64,000 bases of DNA, from NCBI RefSeq assembly GCF_022213065.1, contig NZ_JAKLJA010000015.1, positions 62,001 through 126,000 on the forward strand. The letters are read 5' to 3'. Shown in pieces: positions 18,171 to 26,895 of the stretch; the stretch's first letter is position 1, and the number at the start of each line of letters is the position of its first letter. The notes below the pieces were generated by a model that saw nothing but the letters and a program-made list of their open reading frames with translations, did not search any database and was not told the DNA's origin. Position numbers and translations under genes: made by a program. The stretch comes from Paraburkholderia tagetis. GTDB lineage: Bacteria; Pseudomonadota; Gammaproteobacteria; Burkholderiales; Burkholderiaceae.

Positions 18171-19274
18171 ATGAGAAATTCGAATGTAGAAAGCCTGCTG
18201 AATGGATTGCTCGGTGCGGAAAAGACCGGGCGTCTCTTCGCGACGCTGAATATCCCTGCGTTGCTGCAAGAATGGGAAGAGGGTGTCGTCACGCGCGCGG
18301 AACTCGCGCAAGCCATGAATATGGCGTTATTCGAAGATCTGCTTGAGCGCTCGCCCAACGGCCGCAACTACACCAACGACGCGATTGCGCAGGGTGGCTC
18401 GGTGTACTTCGACCACGGCGCGCTGCGCACGGTGCGCTGGCCGCATTGCGGCGCGCTGCCGCCCGGCGAGGCCGCATTCACGCGCATCCTGCTGCCGCTC
18501 GGCTTCAAGCTCAATGGCCGCTACCCGCTCGACAAGCTCGGCATGACGGGCCGCGCCTATGCTCACGAGGACGCGCCCGACGAAATCGCGCAGTTCTTCG
18601 TCAGCGAATTGCATCCCGAGCGCTTTTCGGCGGCGTTTCAGCAGGCAGTGTCGAACGTGCTGCGCTCGTCGCGCGATCCGCTCACGCCGCTCGCCTGCTC
18701 GCAGCTTGCCGAACTCGCGCGCGACGGCTATTTGCCGCTCGAAACGGCGCGCGAGTTGTTGCCCGTGATCGTCGGCGCGTTCTCGCGTCAGCACGATGCG
18801 CCGAGCGTCAACGACTACGAGGCCCTGCTGCTCGAATCGGCCGAGATGGCCTGGATCTCGACGGAGGGCAACGCGTTCAACCATGCGACCGACCGCGTGA
18901 CCGACGTGTTCAAGCTCTCCGACGACGAGAAGGCGAAGGGCCGCCCGATGAAACCCGACGTCGAGCGCTCGCGCTCGGGCCGCGTGTTCCAGACTGCATA
19001 TCGCGCCGATACCGTCCTGCGCGAACTGCGCCAGCACGATGGCGCGATCGTGATGCGCGAGGTGCCGGGCTCGTTCTACGAATTCATCACGCGCAAGCGC
19101 ACCTTCAATCAGGCCACGCGCCAGTGGGAAACGGATCTGCGCTTCGACGCCGGCAACGCCACCGGCATCTTCAAGATGACCGCAAACACCCCCAACGCGA
19201 CCCGTGCTGTCAACGCCGGCGGGACGTCGCAAAACGGGCATTCGGCGTCGCCAGTTTTGTCGAATTGGAATTAA
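18171..19274 (+). CDS. hglS: DUF1338 protein, probable 2-oxoadipate dioxygenase/decarboxylase (HglS-like, short form)
   Basis: A 367-residue DUF1338 protein. I prefer ATG 18171 (GGGAG 6 bp upstream) to ATG 18165, which leaves no spacing. HglS converts 2-oxoadipate to D-2-hydroxyglutarate using Fe(II) and O2 in bacterial lysine catabolism. Candidate metal ligands are the His in FDHGALRTV, the His in GNAFNHATDRV and the Glu in GSFYEFI, the two-His-one-Glu set of the family. It is about 100 residues shorter than the P. putida enzyme. The C-terminal 30 residues are low-complexity (Asn/Thr/Ser). It is followed directly by amaB and an aminotransferase that would make its substrate. Confidence 0.75.
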   Translation: MRNSNVESLLNGLLGAEKTGRLFATLNIPALLQEWEEGVVTRAELAQAMNMALFEDLLERSPNGRNYTNDAIAQGGSVYFDHGALRTVRWPHCGALPPGEAAFTRILLPLGFKLNGRYPLDKLGMTGRAYAHEDAPDEIAQFFVSELHPERFSAAFQQAVSNVLRSSRDPLTPLACSQLAELARDGYLPLETARELLPVIVGAFSRQHDAPSVNDYEALLLESAEMAWISTEGNAFNHATDRVTDVFKLSDDEKAKGRPMKPDVERSRSGRVFQTAYRADTVLRELRQHDGAIVMREVPGSFYEFITRKRTFNQATRQWETDLRFDAGNATGIFKMTANTPNATRAVNAGGTSQNGHSASPVLSNWN

Positions 19275-19297
19275 CGGAATTATCAAGAGGTCATAGC

Positions 19298-20797
19298 ATG
19301 AAAGCATCGAGCATTCTCAAGGAACTCGGCATTGCCCATCTGGCGGAAGCCGGCGATATTGCCGTTCATTCGCCCATCGACGGCGCACTGATTGGCCGCG
19401 TGCCGAGTGAGCCGGTCGCCAACGTGGACGCATTGCTCGACAAGGCGCAGGCCGCGTTCAAGGTGTGGCGCAACGTGCCTGCGCCGCGTCGCGGCGAGCT
19501 CGTGCGCATCCTCGGCAACAAGCTGCGCGAGAAGAAGCAGGCGCTCGGCAGCATTATCACGCTCGAAACGGGCAAGATCCTTCAAGAAGGCCTCGGTGAA
19601 GTCCAGGAGATGATCGACATCTGCGACTTCGCGGTGGGACTCTCGCGCCAGCTTTACGGCCTGACCATTGCATCGGAGCGGCCTGGTCATCGCATGGCGG
19701 AAACGTGGCACCCGTTGGGCGTTTGCACCGTCATTTCCGCATTCAACTTTCCGGCAGCGGTCTGGTCGTGGAATGCCGCGCTCGCGCTTATTTGCGGCAA
19801 TGCCGTGATCTGGAAGCCTTCGGAAAAAACGCCGCTCACGGCGCTTGCCGTCGACGGCATCCTCCAGGAAGCATTGAAAGCGTTCGGCGACGCGCCCGAA
19901 GGGCTCACGATTCTGATTAACGGCCGGCGCGAAGTCGGCGAAAAGCTCGTGGCCGATCCGCGCTCGAATATCGTCAGCGCGACTGGCAGCACGGAAATGG
20001 GCCGCGCGGTCGGCATCGAAGTCGCGCGCCGTTTCGGCCGCTCGATTCTCGAACTCGGCGGCAATAACGCGGGCATCGTTTCGGATACGGCCAATCTCGA
20101 ACTGGCGCTGCGCGGCATTCTGTTTGCGGCGGTCGGCACCGCGGGCCAACGCTGCACGACGTTGCGCCGGCTGTTCGTGCATGAGAGCGTCTACGACAAG
20201 ACGCTCGAACGCCTCAAGGCGTTTTACGGCAAGGTGACGATCGGCAACCCGCTGGAGCAGGGCACGCTGATGGGCCCGCTGATCGACGAGCAGTCGTTTG
20301 GCCGTATGCAGGCCGCGCTCGCGCAGGCGAAGGCCGAAGGCGGCAAGGTGTTCGGCGGCGAGCGCCACATCGTGAGCGGCAACGAAGCGGGCTTCTACGT
20401 GCGTCCCGCGATTGTGGAGATGCCATCGCAAACGGACATCGTGCTCAGGGAAACCTTCGCGCCTATTCTTTACGTGCTCAAGTACAGCGATTTCGACGCG
20501 GCTATCGAAGCCAACAACGCGGCACACCACGGACTCTCGTCGTGCGTGTTCACCACGGACATGCGCGAAAGCGAGCGTTTCCTCTCGGCTAGCGGCAGCG
20601 ATTGCGGCATTGCGAACGTGAATATCGGCCCGAGCGGCGCTGAAATTGGCGGCGCATTCGGCGGCGAAAAAGAAACGGGCGGCGGACGCGAATCCGGCTC
20701 CGATGCGTGGAAAGGCTATATGCGCCGCGCGACCAACACCGTGAATTACTCGTCGGCGTTGCCGCTTGCGCAAGGCATCGATTTCAATATCGACTGA
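19298..20797 (+). CDS. amaB: L-2-aminoadipate semialdehyde dehydrogenase (ALDH7-type)
   Basis: A 499-residue aldehyde dehydrogenase of the antiquitin/ALDH7 type. Seen: NFPAAVWSWNAALALICGN, the ELGGNNAGIV motif with the general-base Glu, the catalytic Cys in GTAGQRCTTLRRLFV, and GIANVNIGPSGAEIGGAFGGEKETGGGRESGSD near the end. It oxidises 2-aminoadipate 6-semialdehyde (in equilibrium with piperideine-6-carboxylate, the AmaA product) to 2-aminoadipate. It lies 23 bp after hglS and 5 bp before the aminotransferase, forming one operon. Confidence 0.88.
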   Translation: MKASSILKELGIAHLAEAGDIAVHSPIDGALIGRVPSEPVANVDALLDKAQAAFKVWRNVPAPRRGELVRILGNKLREKKQALGSIITLETGKILQEGLGEVQEMIDICDFAVGLSRQLYGLTIASERPGHRMAETWHPLGVCTVISAFNFPAAVWSWNAALALICGNAVIWKPSEKTPLTALAVDGILQEALKAFGDAPEGLTILINGRREVGEKLVADPRSNIVSATGSTEMGRAVGIEVARRFGRSILELGGNNAGIVSDTANLELALRGILFAAVGTAGQRCTTLRRLFVHESVYDKTLERLKAFYGKVTIGNPLEQGTLMGPLIDEQSFGRMQAALAQAKAEGGKVFGGERHIVSGNEAGFYVRPAIVEMPSQTDIVLRETFAPILYVLKYSDFDAAIEANNAAHHGLSSCVFTTDMRESERFLSASGSDCGIANVNIGPSGAEIGGAFGGEKETGGGRESGSDAWKGYMRRATNTVNYSSALPLAQGIDFNID

Positions 20798-20802
20798 AAG
20801 CC

Positions 20803-22038
20803 ATGTACGAGTTCACTTCCCCGTTTCAGCAGCCCTCGGGCTCCCCGATTCGCGAGCTCTTCAAGTATCTCAGCGAGCCTGGCATGATTTCGTTCGCGGG
20901 CGGCTACCCGGCCAGCGATCTGTTCGATGTGGAGGGCTTGCGCCTTGCGGCGGAGCGTGCCTACGCGCCTGCTATTCAGTGCCTCCAGTACGGGCCCACC
21001 GACGGGCTGCCGGCACTGAAGCATCAAATCGTGGCGCTGATGGGCCGGCGCGGCGCAGCATGCGAAGCCGACGAAGTGATGGCGACCACGGGCTCGCAAC
21101 AGGGCCTCGACTTGCTGCTGCGCGTTCTCGTCGAACCGGGCGACGTCGTGCTCACCGAAGAGCCGGCCTACCCTGCGACGTTGCAGGCATTCAGAATGCA
21201 GCGCGCGCGAATCGTGGCCGTGCCGACCGACGCGCAGGGGATTCAGGTCGACAAACTCGCCGCGCTGCTGGAGTCGGGCGCGTGTGGCAAGCCGAAGCTG
21301 TTATACACGGTGCCGACCTTTGCCAACCCCACTGGCGCGACACTGGCTGCCGAACGACGGCGCGCCTTGCTCGCGCTGGCTGTCAAATATCGCTTCGTGG
21401 TGGTCGAAGACGATCCCTATGGCGATCTGCGCTTTGCGGGCGATCCGCTGCGTTCGCTGCTTGCGGAGGCGGAGCATATCGACGGCGCGCGCGACTGGGT
21501 CGTGCATTTCGCGAGCCTGTCCAAGATCGTCGCTCCGGGGCTGCGCGTGGGCTGGATGGTTGGCCCGCGCGAAATCGTGAGGCGTTGCGTGATCGCCAAA
21601 CAGACGGTCGATCTTTGCAGCGCGCCGTGGACGCAGGCGATAGCGGCTGAGTATCTGGCGGCCGGCGCACTCGAACGACACCTGCCGAAAATTACTGCGG
21701 CATATGGCGTGAAATGCGGCGAGCTGTGTTCGATGCTGCGTGAGCAACTGGGTGAGGCCATCGAGTTTCAGCAGCCCGAAGGCGGCATGTTCGTTTGGGC
21801 CCGATTGCCGGGTATCGATGCAGCGGATCTGCTGCCGCAGGCAATCGAGCAGAAGGTTATTTTCGTGCCCGGGAAGGCGTTTTTTGCAGATGCTGCGGAT
21901 CGTGCTTCATTGCGGCTTTCGTTTGCTGCGCCGGATGTCGAAGCGATCAGGGAAGGCGCGCGGCGTATGAAGCGGGCTTATGATGGGGTGTCGGAGGTGC
22001 TGCCGAATGCGCAGCCTGCGGCGCTGCGGGTAAGCTGA
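20803..22038 (+). CDS. PLP aminotransferase, probable 2-aminoadipate transaminase
   Basis: A 411-residue fold-type I class I/II aminotransferase. The MYEFTSPFQ start at 20803 is chosen over a longer frame that overlaps amaB. Seen: SFAGGYPASDLFD, TTGSQQGLDLLLRVL, PTFANPTGATL, EDDPYGDLRF, the PLP lysine in FASLSKIVAPGLRVGWM, and the C-terminal Arg in ASLRLSFAAP. This resembles LysN/MocR-like 2-aminoadipate aminotransferases. In context it would supply 2-oxoadipate to the DUF1338 enzyme. The final 40 or so codons shift to T/G wobble next to a palindromic element. Confidence 0.8.
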   Translation: MYEFTSPFQQPSGSPIRELFKYLSEPGMISFAGGYPASDLFDVEGLRLAAERAYAPAIQCLQYGPTDGLPALKHQIVALMGRRGAACEADEVMATTGSQQGLDLLLRVLVEPGDVVLTEEPAYPATLQAFRMQRARIVAVPTDAQGIQVDKLAALLESGACGKPKLLYTVPTFANPTGATLAAERRRALLALAVKYRFVVVEDDPYGDLRFAGDPLRSLLAEAEHIDGARDWVVHFASLSKIVAPGLRVGWMVGPREIVRRCVIAKQTVDLCSAPWTQAIAAEYLAAGALERHLPKITAAYGVKCGELCSMLREQLGEAIEFQQPEGGMFVWARLPGIDAADLLPQAIEQKVIFVPGKAFFADAADRASLRLSFAAPDVEAIREGARRMKRAYDGVSEVLPNAQPAALRVS

Positions 22039-22073
22039 GTGTGATTGGGGGCGGTTTTTTTCGCGTTTTCTTC

Positions 22074-22632
22074 GCGTTTCCTTGTGTTCGTGTCGGTCTG
22101 CCTGGGTTGCCCCTGTGCGGGGCGGCACCTACTTTTCTTTGCAGCGGCAAAGAAAAGTAGGCAAAAGAAAGCCGCTCAAACCGCTAGTGTGACGCCGTCC
22201 ACCACTTGCCGTTAGTCGAAGTGGTTCCGGGGCATCCGTCATCTCGCACCTTCAATGTTAGTGACAAAGGGCTCATTCATCCCGCTGCTCGCTACGCGCG
22301 CAGCGGTCGGGTATGCAAGGGAAACAAGGGTTCTGCCTTGGTACTCGAATACGCATGCGCTGCATCGATTCGTATGCATTCCTCTGGTTTTGGATTATGC
22401 CCCACGGCGCGCGTAGCGCCGCCGGAGGAATGAGCCCTTTGTCACTCCGTTATACGGCGCGTGGTGACAGACGCTCCGGAACCGCTCCGATTAAAGACAA
22501 GTGGTGGACGGCGTCACACTAGCGGTTTGAGCCGCTTTCTTTTGCCTACTTTTCTTTGCGGCTGCAAAGAAAAGTAGGTGCCGCCCCGCACAGGGGCAAC
22601 GCTAATAGACCGACACGAAAACAAGGAAACGC
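22074..22632 (-). repeat. Full palindromic intergenic element, copy B (inverted relative to copy C)
   Basis: About 559 bp. The outer ends are inverted (gcgtttcc...ggaaacgc), with arms of roughly 200 bp complementary to each other over most of their length. They include gccgctcaaaccgctagtg and its complement, plus a hairpin in each arm (22128-22161 and 22545-22578, stem CCTACTTTTCTTTG). An asymmetric core of about 140 bp lies between them. Compared with copy C the core is reversed. It separates convergent genes and its hairpins could terminate both. The right flank continues into short GGAAACGCAAAA-like tandem repeats (22625-22670). Confidence 0.9.
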
Positions 22633-22701
22633 GAAAGGAAACGCAAAAGGAAACGCAAAAGGAAACGCGACACCCAGCCCTGGCCCAAAAAAAACCACCC
22701 T

Positions 22702-23220
22702 CTACCTTCCCACCCCCCGAATCGCCGCAACGATACCCTTAAGAATCTCAACCGGCGCAGGCGGACACCCCGGAATACTCACATCAACAGGAACCAACTG
22801 CGACAGCAGCCCACAAACCGCATAGCTATCCTTAAAGATCCCGCCAGTGCACGCGCACTCGCCAGCGGCCACGACCAGCTTTGGCGCGGGCGTGGCCTCA
22901 TAAGCGAGCCGGACCGCCTCCCGCATGTTCAGCGTGAGCGACCCCGTCACCAGCAGCATATCGGCGTGGCGCGGGCTTGCAACGAAGCGAATACCGAGTC
23001 CCTCGATGTTGTAGTACGGGTTGCCGAGCGCATGAATTTCCAGTTCGCAACCATTGCACGAGCCCGCGTCGATTTGCCGGATGCACAGCGCGCGGCCGAG
23101 CACGTCGAGAATTTGCTGGTGTAGCTGCTGAGACTCCGTGCGCCAGTCGTCGCCACCCTGTGGCAGGGACTGGGCAGGCGCGCGGGTGCCGGCCATCCGC
23201 TTGAGAAGTTGCCACGTCAC
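22702..23220 (-). CDS. hyfI: Hydrogenase-4-like small subunit (HyfI/NuoB family)
   Basis: A 172-residue 4Fe-4S subunit related to NuoB and HyfI. GTG 23220 is chosen as start, overlapping the large-subunit stop (GTGA); upstream in-frame residues belong to the neighbouring gene. The N2-type cluster ligands are seen in AGSCNGCE, GECACTGG and PGCPPAPVEIL. It is the last gene of the six-gene operon. Its 3' codons are T/G-ended and abut the repeat element. Confidence 0.88.
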   Translation of the reverse strand: MTWQLLKRMAGTRAPAQSLPQGGDDWRTESQQLHQQILDVLGRALCIRQIDAGSCNGCELEIHALGNPYYNIEGLGIRFVASPRHADMLLVTGSLTLNMREAVRLAYEATPAPKLVVAAGECACTGGIFKDSYAVCGLLSQLVPVDVSIPGCPPAPVEILKGIVAAIRGVGR

Positions 23221-24779
23221 AGGTCGTGCCCCGCATAACAGAGGTTGAACGATTTGTTGATCAGCGGAAAGTCCGCAACGATATTGCCGATCATCGCCAC
23301 TTCGATGGAAGGCCAGTTTTGCCACGACGGATCATGGCAGTGACAGCGGGCCAGCATGCCGTCTCCCGTGGTTTCCAGCGCGACGAACACGTCCCCGCGC
23401 CAGCCTTCGATCCAGCCGGCTCCATACGATGGCGGGCGTCCGGTGTCGGGTTGCACGGCGATGTCGCCGGGCGGCAGGCCCGCGATGATCGCGCGAATCT
23501 GCGCCAGCGATTCATCCACCTCGCGAAAGCGCAACGCCACGCGGGCGGCCACGTCGCCGCGTTCGTCGCTGGCGTGGCGCGCGCCGATTTCGCGGTACGG
23601 CGTGGGGCCGTGATCGACCCGCAGGTCCATCGTGGCGCCGCTCGCTCGCGCGGCGAGGCCGCATACGCCGAGTCGCGCCGCCACGGCGGGCGTGAGCGTG
23701 CCGGTCTTCGCGAAACGGTCCTGCAATCCAGCGTGATCGTCATAGATGCGCCGCATCGAGCGGACCTCGTGCCCGATGCGCTCGCATTGCGTGAGGATTG
23801 CGCTGGCATGTTGCAGGTCGAGATCGCGCGCGAGGCCGCCAGGCTCGATCGCATCGAAGAGATAGCGGTGGCCGAATACGCGCTCGTTCAGGCGCAGCCA
23901 GTCTTCTTTCATCCGCGAGAATTGCGCGAGCCCGAACGCGAATCCGGCGTCGTTGCCGAGGGCGCCCAGGTCGCCGAGATGGTTCGCGACGCGCTCGCGT
24001 TCCAGCAGCAGCGCGCGCAGCCATTGCGCGCGCGCGGGAATCGTCGTGCCGAGCGCGCGCTCGAGCGCCATGCAATACGCCCATGCAAATGCGATGCTGC
24101 TGTCCCCGGCGATTCTGGCCGCCACACGATGACCGGCCAGCGCCGGCGTGCGCTCGAACAGGCGCTCGATGCCGCGATGCGCGTAGCCGAAACGTTCCTC
24201 GAGCCGCAACACCTTCTCGCCGACGACGGAGAAGCGAAAGTGCCCGGGCTCGATGGTGCCCGCGTGGATCGGCCCCACTGCGATCTCGTGCACGCCTTCG
24301 CCCTCGACGCGCGTGAATGCGTAATCGGCCTCGTTCGATTCGAAGCGTTCCGTTCCCGATGCCGATTGGCGCAACGGGAAATAATCGGCGGGCCAGTTGC
24401 CGTGGTTCAGCCAGGGTCGCGTGTCGTGTGCGCCGCATGCGCGCAGGCCGGTCAGATCGTGAACGGTGCGCTGCATGCGCACGGCGCAGGGAAAGAGCGC
24501 GGCGAGGTCCGGGTATTCGCCGGTCCCGGCCGACGTTTTTTCGAGCGGCAGCCGGACCCACAGCAGGCCGTCTTCGACCGCGTAGGCAGCGCTTACCGCG
24601 AGTGTGCCGTCGCGCGCCTCGGCGCCCCAGATCGAGATCAGGCGTCCTCCGCTTTCGTCGACCTCGGTGGCAATGCGCAGCCACGCGGCGGCATCGACTT
24701 GGGCGACGAGCATGGCCGGCGCCTCATCGAAAGCGGTGAGGCGCGTGAGGCCGCGCATGTGAAGTGCATCGATACGCAT
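23217..24779 (-). CDS. hyfG: Hydrogenase-4-like large subunit without Ni-Fe ligands (HyfG/NuoCD family)
   Basis: A 520-residue fusion of a NuoC-like N-terminal domain and a NuoD/HyfG-like domain (LRLEERFGYAHRGIERLFE). ATG 24779 lies 4 bp after the HyfF stop; TTG 24782 is an alternative. Where NiFe enzymes have RxCGxCxxxH this protein reads ARIAGDSSIAFAW. The C-terminal DPCxxC position reads DPSWQNW. All four nickel cysteines are therefore absent, although FNLCYAGHDL closes the fold. It should not be a hydrogenase. It fits the energy-converting hydrogenase-related (Ehr) class, in which the catalytic partner reaction is unknown. Confidence 0.85.
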   Translation of the reverse strand: MRIDALHMRGLTRLTAFDEAPAMLVAQVDAAAWLRIATEVDESGGRLISIWGAEARDGTLAVSAAYAVEDGLLWVRLPLEKTSAGTGEYPDLAALFPCAVRMQRTVHDLTGLRACGAHDTRPWLNHGNWPADYFPLRQSASGTERFESNEADYAFTRVEGEGVHEIAVGPIHAGTIEPGHFRFSVVGEKVLRLEERFGYAHRGIERLFERTPALAGHRVAARIAGDSSIAFAWAYCMALERALGTTIPARAQWLRALLLERERVANHLGDLGALGNDAGFAFGLAQFSRMKEDWLRLNERVFGHRYLFDAIEPGGLARDLDLQHASAILTQCERIGHEVRSMRRIYDDHAGLQDRFAKTGTLTPAVAARLGVCGLAARASGATMDLRVDHGPTPYREIGARHASDERGDVAARVALRFREVDESLAQIRAIIAGLPPGDIAVQPDTGRPPSYGAGWIEGWRGDVFVALETTGDGMLARCHCHDPSWQNWPSIEVAMIGNIVADFPLINKSFNLCYAGHDL

Positions 24780-24782
24780 CAA

Positions 24783-26243
24783 TCATCCCCCAAGGACAGC
24801 CCCTGCCGCGCGATACCATGCCGCGAGCCAGGAGGGAATGTAGACCCCGAGCATGAGCCCGATGGCCAGATGAACGAACACCGGCAGCAGCGCGGGCCGG
24901 TACTCGAGGCGTCGCGCCGTGGATTCGCCGAACGCCATGCCCTGCACGCGCCGGAAGATGACCGCGAAGGCCACCACGAGCGCCAGCAACAGCCAGGGCA
25001 CGGCCCACGGCAGCGCATGCAGCGCCGTGGTGAGAATCAGGAATTCGCTCGCGAACACGCCGAACGGCGGCATGCCGAGAATCGCGAGCGTGCCCAGCAC
25101 CATACCCCAGCCGACGAAGGGGCTCGTGCGCACCAGCCCGCGAATGCCGTCGATGGCCTGGGTGCCCGCCTTCTGCGCGGCATGCCCGACGCTGAAGAAA
25201 ATCGCCGACTTGATAAGCGCGTGAACCGTCATGTGGAGCAGGCCCGCGAACGTCGCCACGGGTCCGCCCAGGCCGAACGCGAAGGTCATCAAGCCCATGT
25301 GCTCGATCGACGAGAACGAGAAGAGGCGCTTCGCGTCGGTCTGCCTGAACAGCGAGAATGTCGCGAGCAGCACGGAGACGAGCCCGAAGCCCACCAGCAG
25401 ATGGCCGGGCAGGCCGTTCTGGAGCGCGCCGTCGGCGAGCACCTTGCAACGCAGCACCGCATAGAGCGCCACGTTGAGCAGCAGGCCGGAGAGCACGGCG
25501 GAGATCGGCGTCGGGCCTTCGGCGTGCGCGTCGGGCAGCCAGCTATGCATGGGCACGAGGCCGACCTTGGTGCCATAGCCGATCAGCAGAAACACGAATG
25601 CGAGCGAAACGATGGCGGGGTCGAGGCTCGCTTTCGCGGCGTTCAGGCTGGTCAGCAGCAGCGCGTCGTCGCCGCCCAGCACGCGGCTGGCGGCAAGGTA
25701 CAGCAGGATCGTGCCGAACAGCGCCTGCGCAATGCCCACGCCGCAGAGGATGAAGTATTTCCACGCCGCATCGAGACTGGCCGCCGTGCGATAGACCGCC
25801 ACCAGCAGCACGGCCGCGAGCGTGACGGCTTCCATGGCCACCCACAGGACGCCCATGTTGTTCGTCAGCAGCGCGAGCAGCATTGCGAAGACGAACAGTT
25901 GATACATCGCGTGATAGAGCCGCGTGCGGTTCGCGCTCATGCGCCCGCGTTCGCGCTCGACACGCATATACGGCTTCGAGAACAGCGCCGTCGTCCAGCC
26001 GACGAACGCGGTGAGCGCCACGAGAAAGACATTGAACGGGTCGACGTAAAACGCATGGCCGAACGCGAAGGCCGCGCCGTGCGCGATGGTTCGCTGCGCG
26101 AGCCAGAGGGCCGCGGCGAGCGTGAGGAAGCTGAAGGCGGTGTTCAGGTCCGGTGCGGCCCGTCGCGCGCCCGCAAGCGCCAGGATCGCGCCGGCGACGA
26201 GGGGCAGGCCGAGCACTGCCGCGAGTATCCAGGCACTACTCAT
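24783..26243 (-). CDS. hyfF: Hydrogenase-4-like antiporter-type membrane subunit (HyfF/NuoN family)
   Basis: A 486-residue polytopic protein of the Mrp/NuoLMN ion-translocating family, about 14 helices. The TM5 acidic motif WVAMEAVTLAAVLLVAVYR and GLVPMHSWLPDAHAEGPTP are seen. The broken-helix lysine position reads SGLLLNVALYAVLR, with Asn where NuoM has Lys, as is common in HyfF-type subunits. It overlaps hyfE by 8 bp. Likely proton or cation path. Confidence 0.85.
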   Translation of the reverse strand: MSSAWILAAVLGLPLVAGAILALAGARRAAPDLNTAFSFLTLAAALWLAQRTIAHGAAFAFGHAFYVDPFNVFLVALTAFVGWTTALFSKPYMRVERERGRMSANRTRLYHAMYQLFVFAMLLALLTNNMGVLWVAMEAVTLAAVLLVAVYRTAASLDAAWKYFILCGVGIAQALFGTILLYLAASRVLGGDDALLLTSLNAAKASLDPAIVSLAFVFLLIGYGTKVGLVPMHSWLPDAHAEGPTPISAVLSGLLLNVALYAVLRCKVLADGALQNGLPGHLLVGFGLVSVLLATFSLFRQTDAKRLFSFSSIEHMGLMTFAFGLGGPVATFAGLLHMTVHALIKSAIFFSVGHAAQKAGTQAIDGIRGLVRTSPFVGWGMVLGTLAILGMPPFGVFASEFLILTTALHALPWAVPWLLLALVVAFAVIFRRVQGMAFGESTARRLEYRPALLPVFVHLAIGLMLGVYIPSWLAAWYRAAGAVLGG

Positions 26244-26895
26244 CTTTGCGTTCTTCGAGGTGGTGAATGTCGAGGCTGTCGAACTGCTCGCGGATCTGGA
26301 ACATGAACACGCCGAGGATCAGCATGCCCACGAGCACGTCGAGCCCGACACCAAGCTCGACGATCATCGGCATGCCGTTGGTGGCGGCCGCCGCCGCGAA
26401 AAACAGGCTGTTCTCCATCGACAGGAACGCGATCACCTGCGGGATGGCCTTCGCGCGCGTGATCATCATCATGAACGACAGCAGCACGCACGCGAGCGCG
26501 ATGCCGAGCGTGCCGCGCGCCGCCGAAGAGGCGAACTGCGAGACCGGCAGCGCCACATTGAAGGCGACCACCACGAGCACGATGCCCGTGAGCAGCGTGG
26601 CGGGGATGTTGAGCAGCGACTCGACATCGCTCGTGACATTCAGGCGCCGCACGAGGCGATAGAGGATCCACGGAATCAGCCCCACCTTGAGTACGAGCGT
26701 GAGCGCGCCGGAGATATAGAGGTGCGTGTCGGCGGTGACGAAGCCGAGCACGAGATTGGCCAGCACGAGCGTGACGCCCTGCAGGGTGTAGAGATGGATC
26801 AGCGCGAGAATGCGCCGCTGGCTCAGCATCGCGAACGAAATGAGCAGCAGGATCGCGGCGAGGAAGTTGACGATTTGCGTGGCGAGGCCGTGCAT
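26236..26895 (-). CDS. hyfE: Hydrogenase-4-like membrane subunit (HyfE family)
   Basis: A 219-residue membrane protein with about six helices. The N-terminal part is HyfE-specific, and the C-terminal half resembles NuoK/MnhC (SLEN-like FLSMENSLFFAAAA and MPMIVELGVGLDVLVGMLILGV with conserved Glu). ATG 26895 directly abuts the hyfC stop. Encoded between hyfC and hyfF as in other six-subunit Hyf-like modules. Confidence 0.82.
   Translation of the reverse strand: MHGLATQIVNFLAAILLLISFAMLSQRRILALIHLYTLQGVTLVLANLVLGFVTADTHLYISGALTLVLKVGLIPWILYRLVRRLNVTSDVESLLNIPATLLTGIVLVVVAFNVALPVSQFASSAARGTLGIALACVLLSFMMMITRAKAIPQVIAFLSMENSLFFAAAAATNGMPMIVELGVGLDVLVGMLILGVFMFQIREQFDSLDIHHLEERKDE

Noticed and set aside
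22556..22825. Short ORFs beginning MRLQRKVGAAPHRG and relatives in the repeat copies
   Set aside because: They arise from the palindromic element and recur with it; no ribosome site, and the coding frame breaks between copies.
23217..24779. Functional NiFe hydrogenase
   Set aside because: All four nickel-binding cysteines are missing and no maturation genes are nearby.
23226..26306. A 1026-codon rightward ORF through the hyf-like operon
   Set aside because: Antisense shadow: highly charged composition, no motifs, while the leftward frames carry clear Hyf domains.
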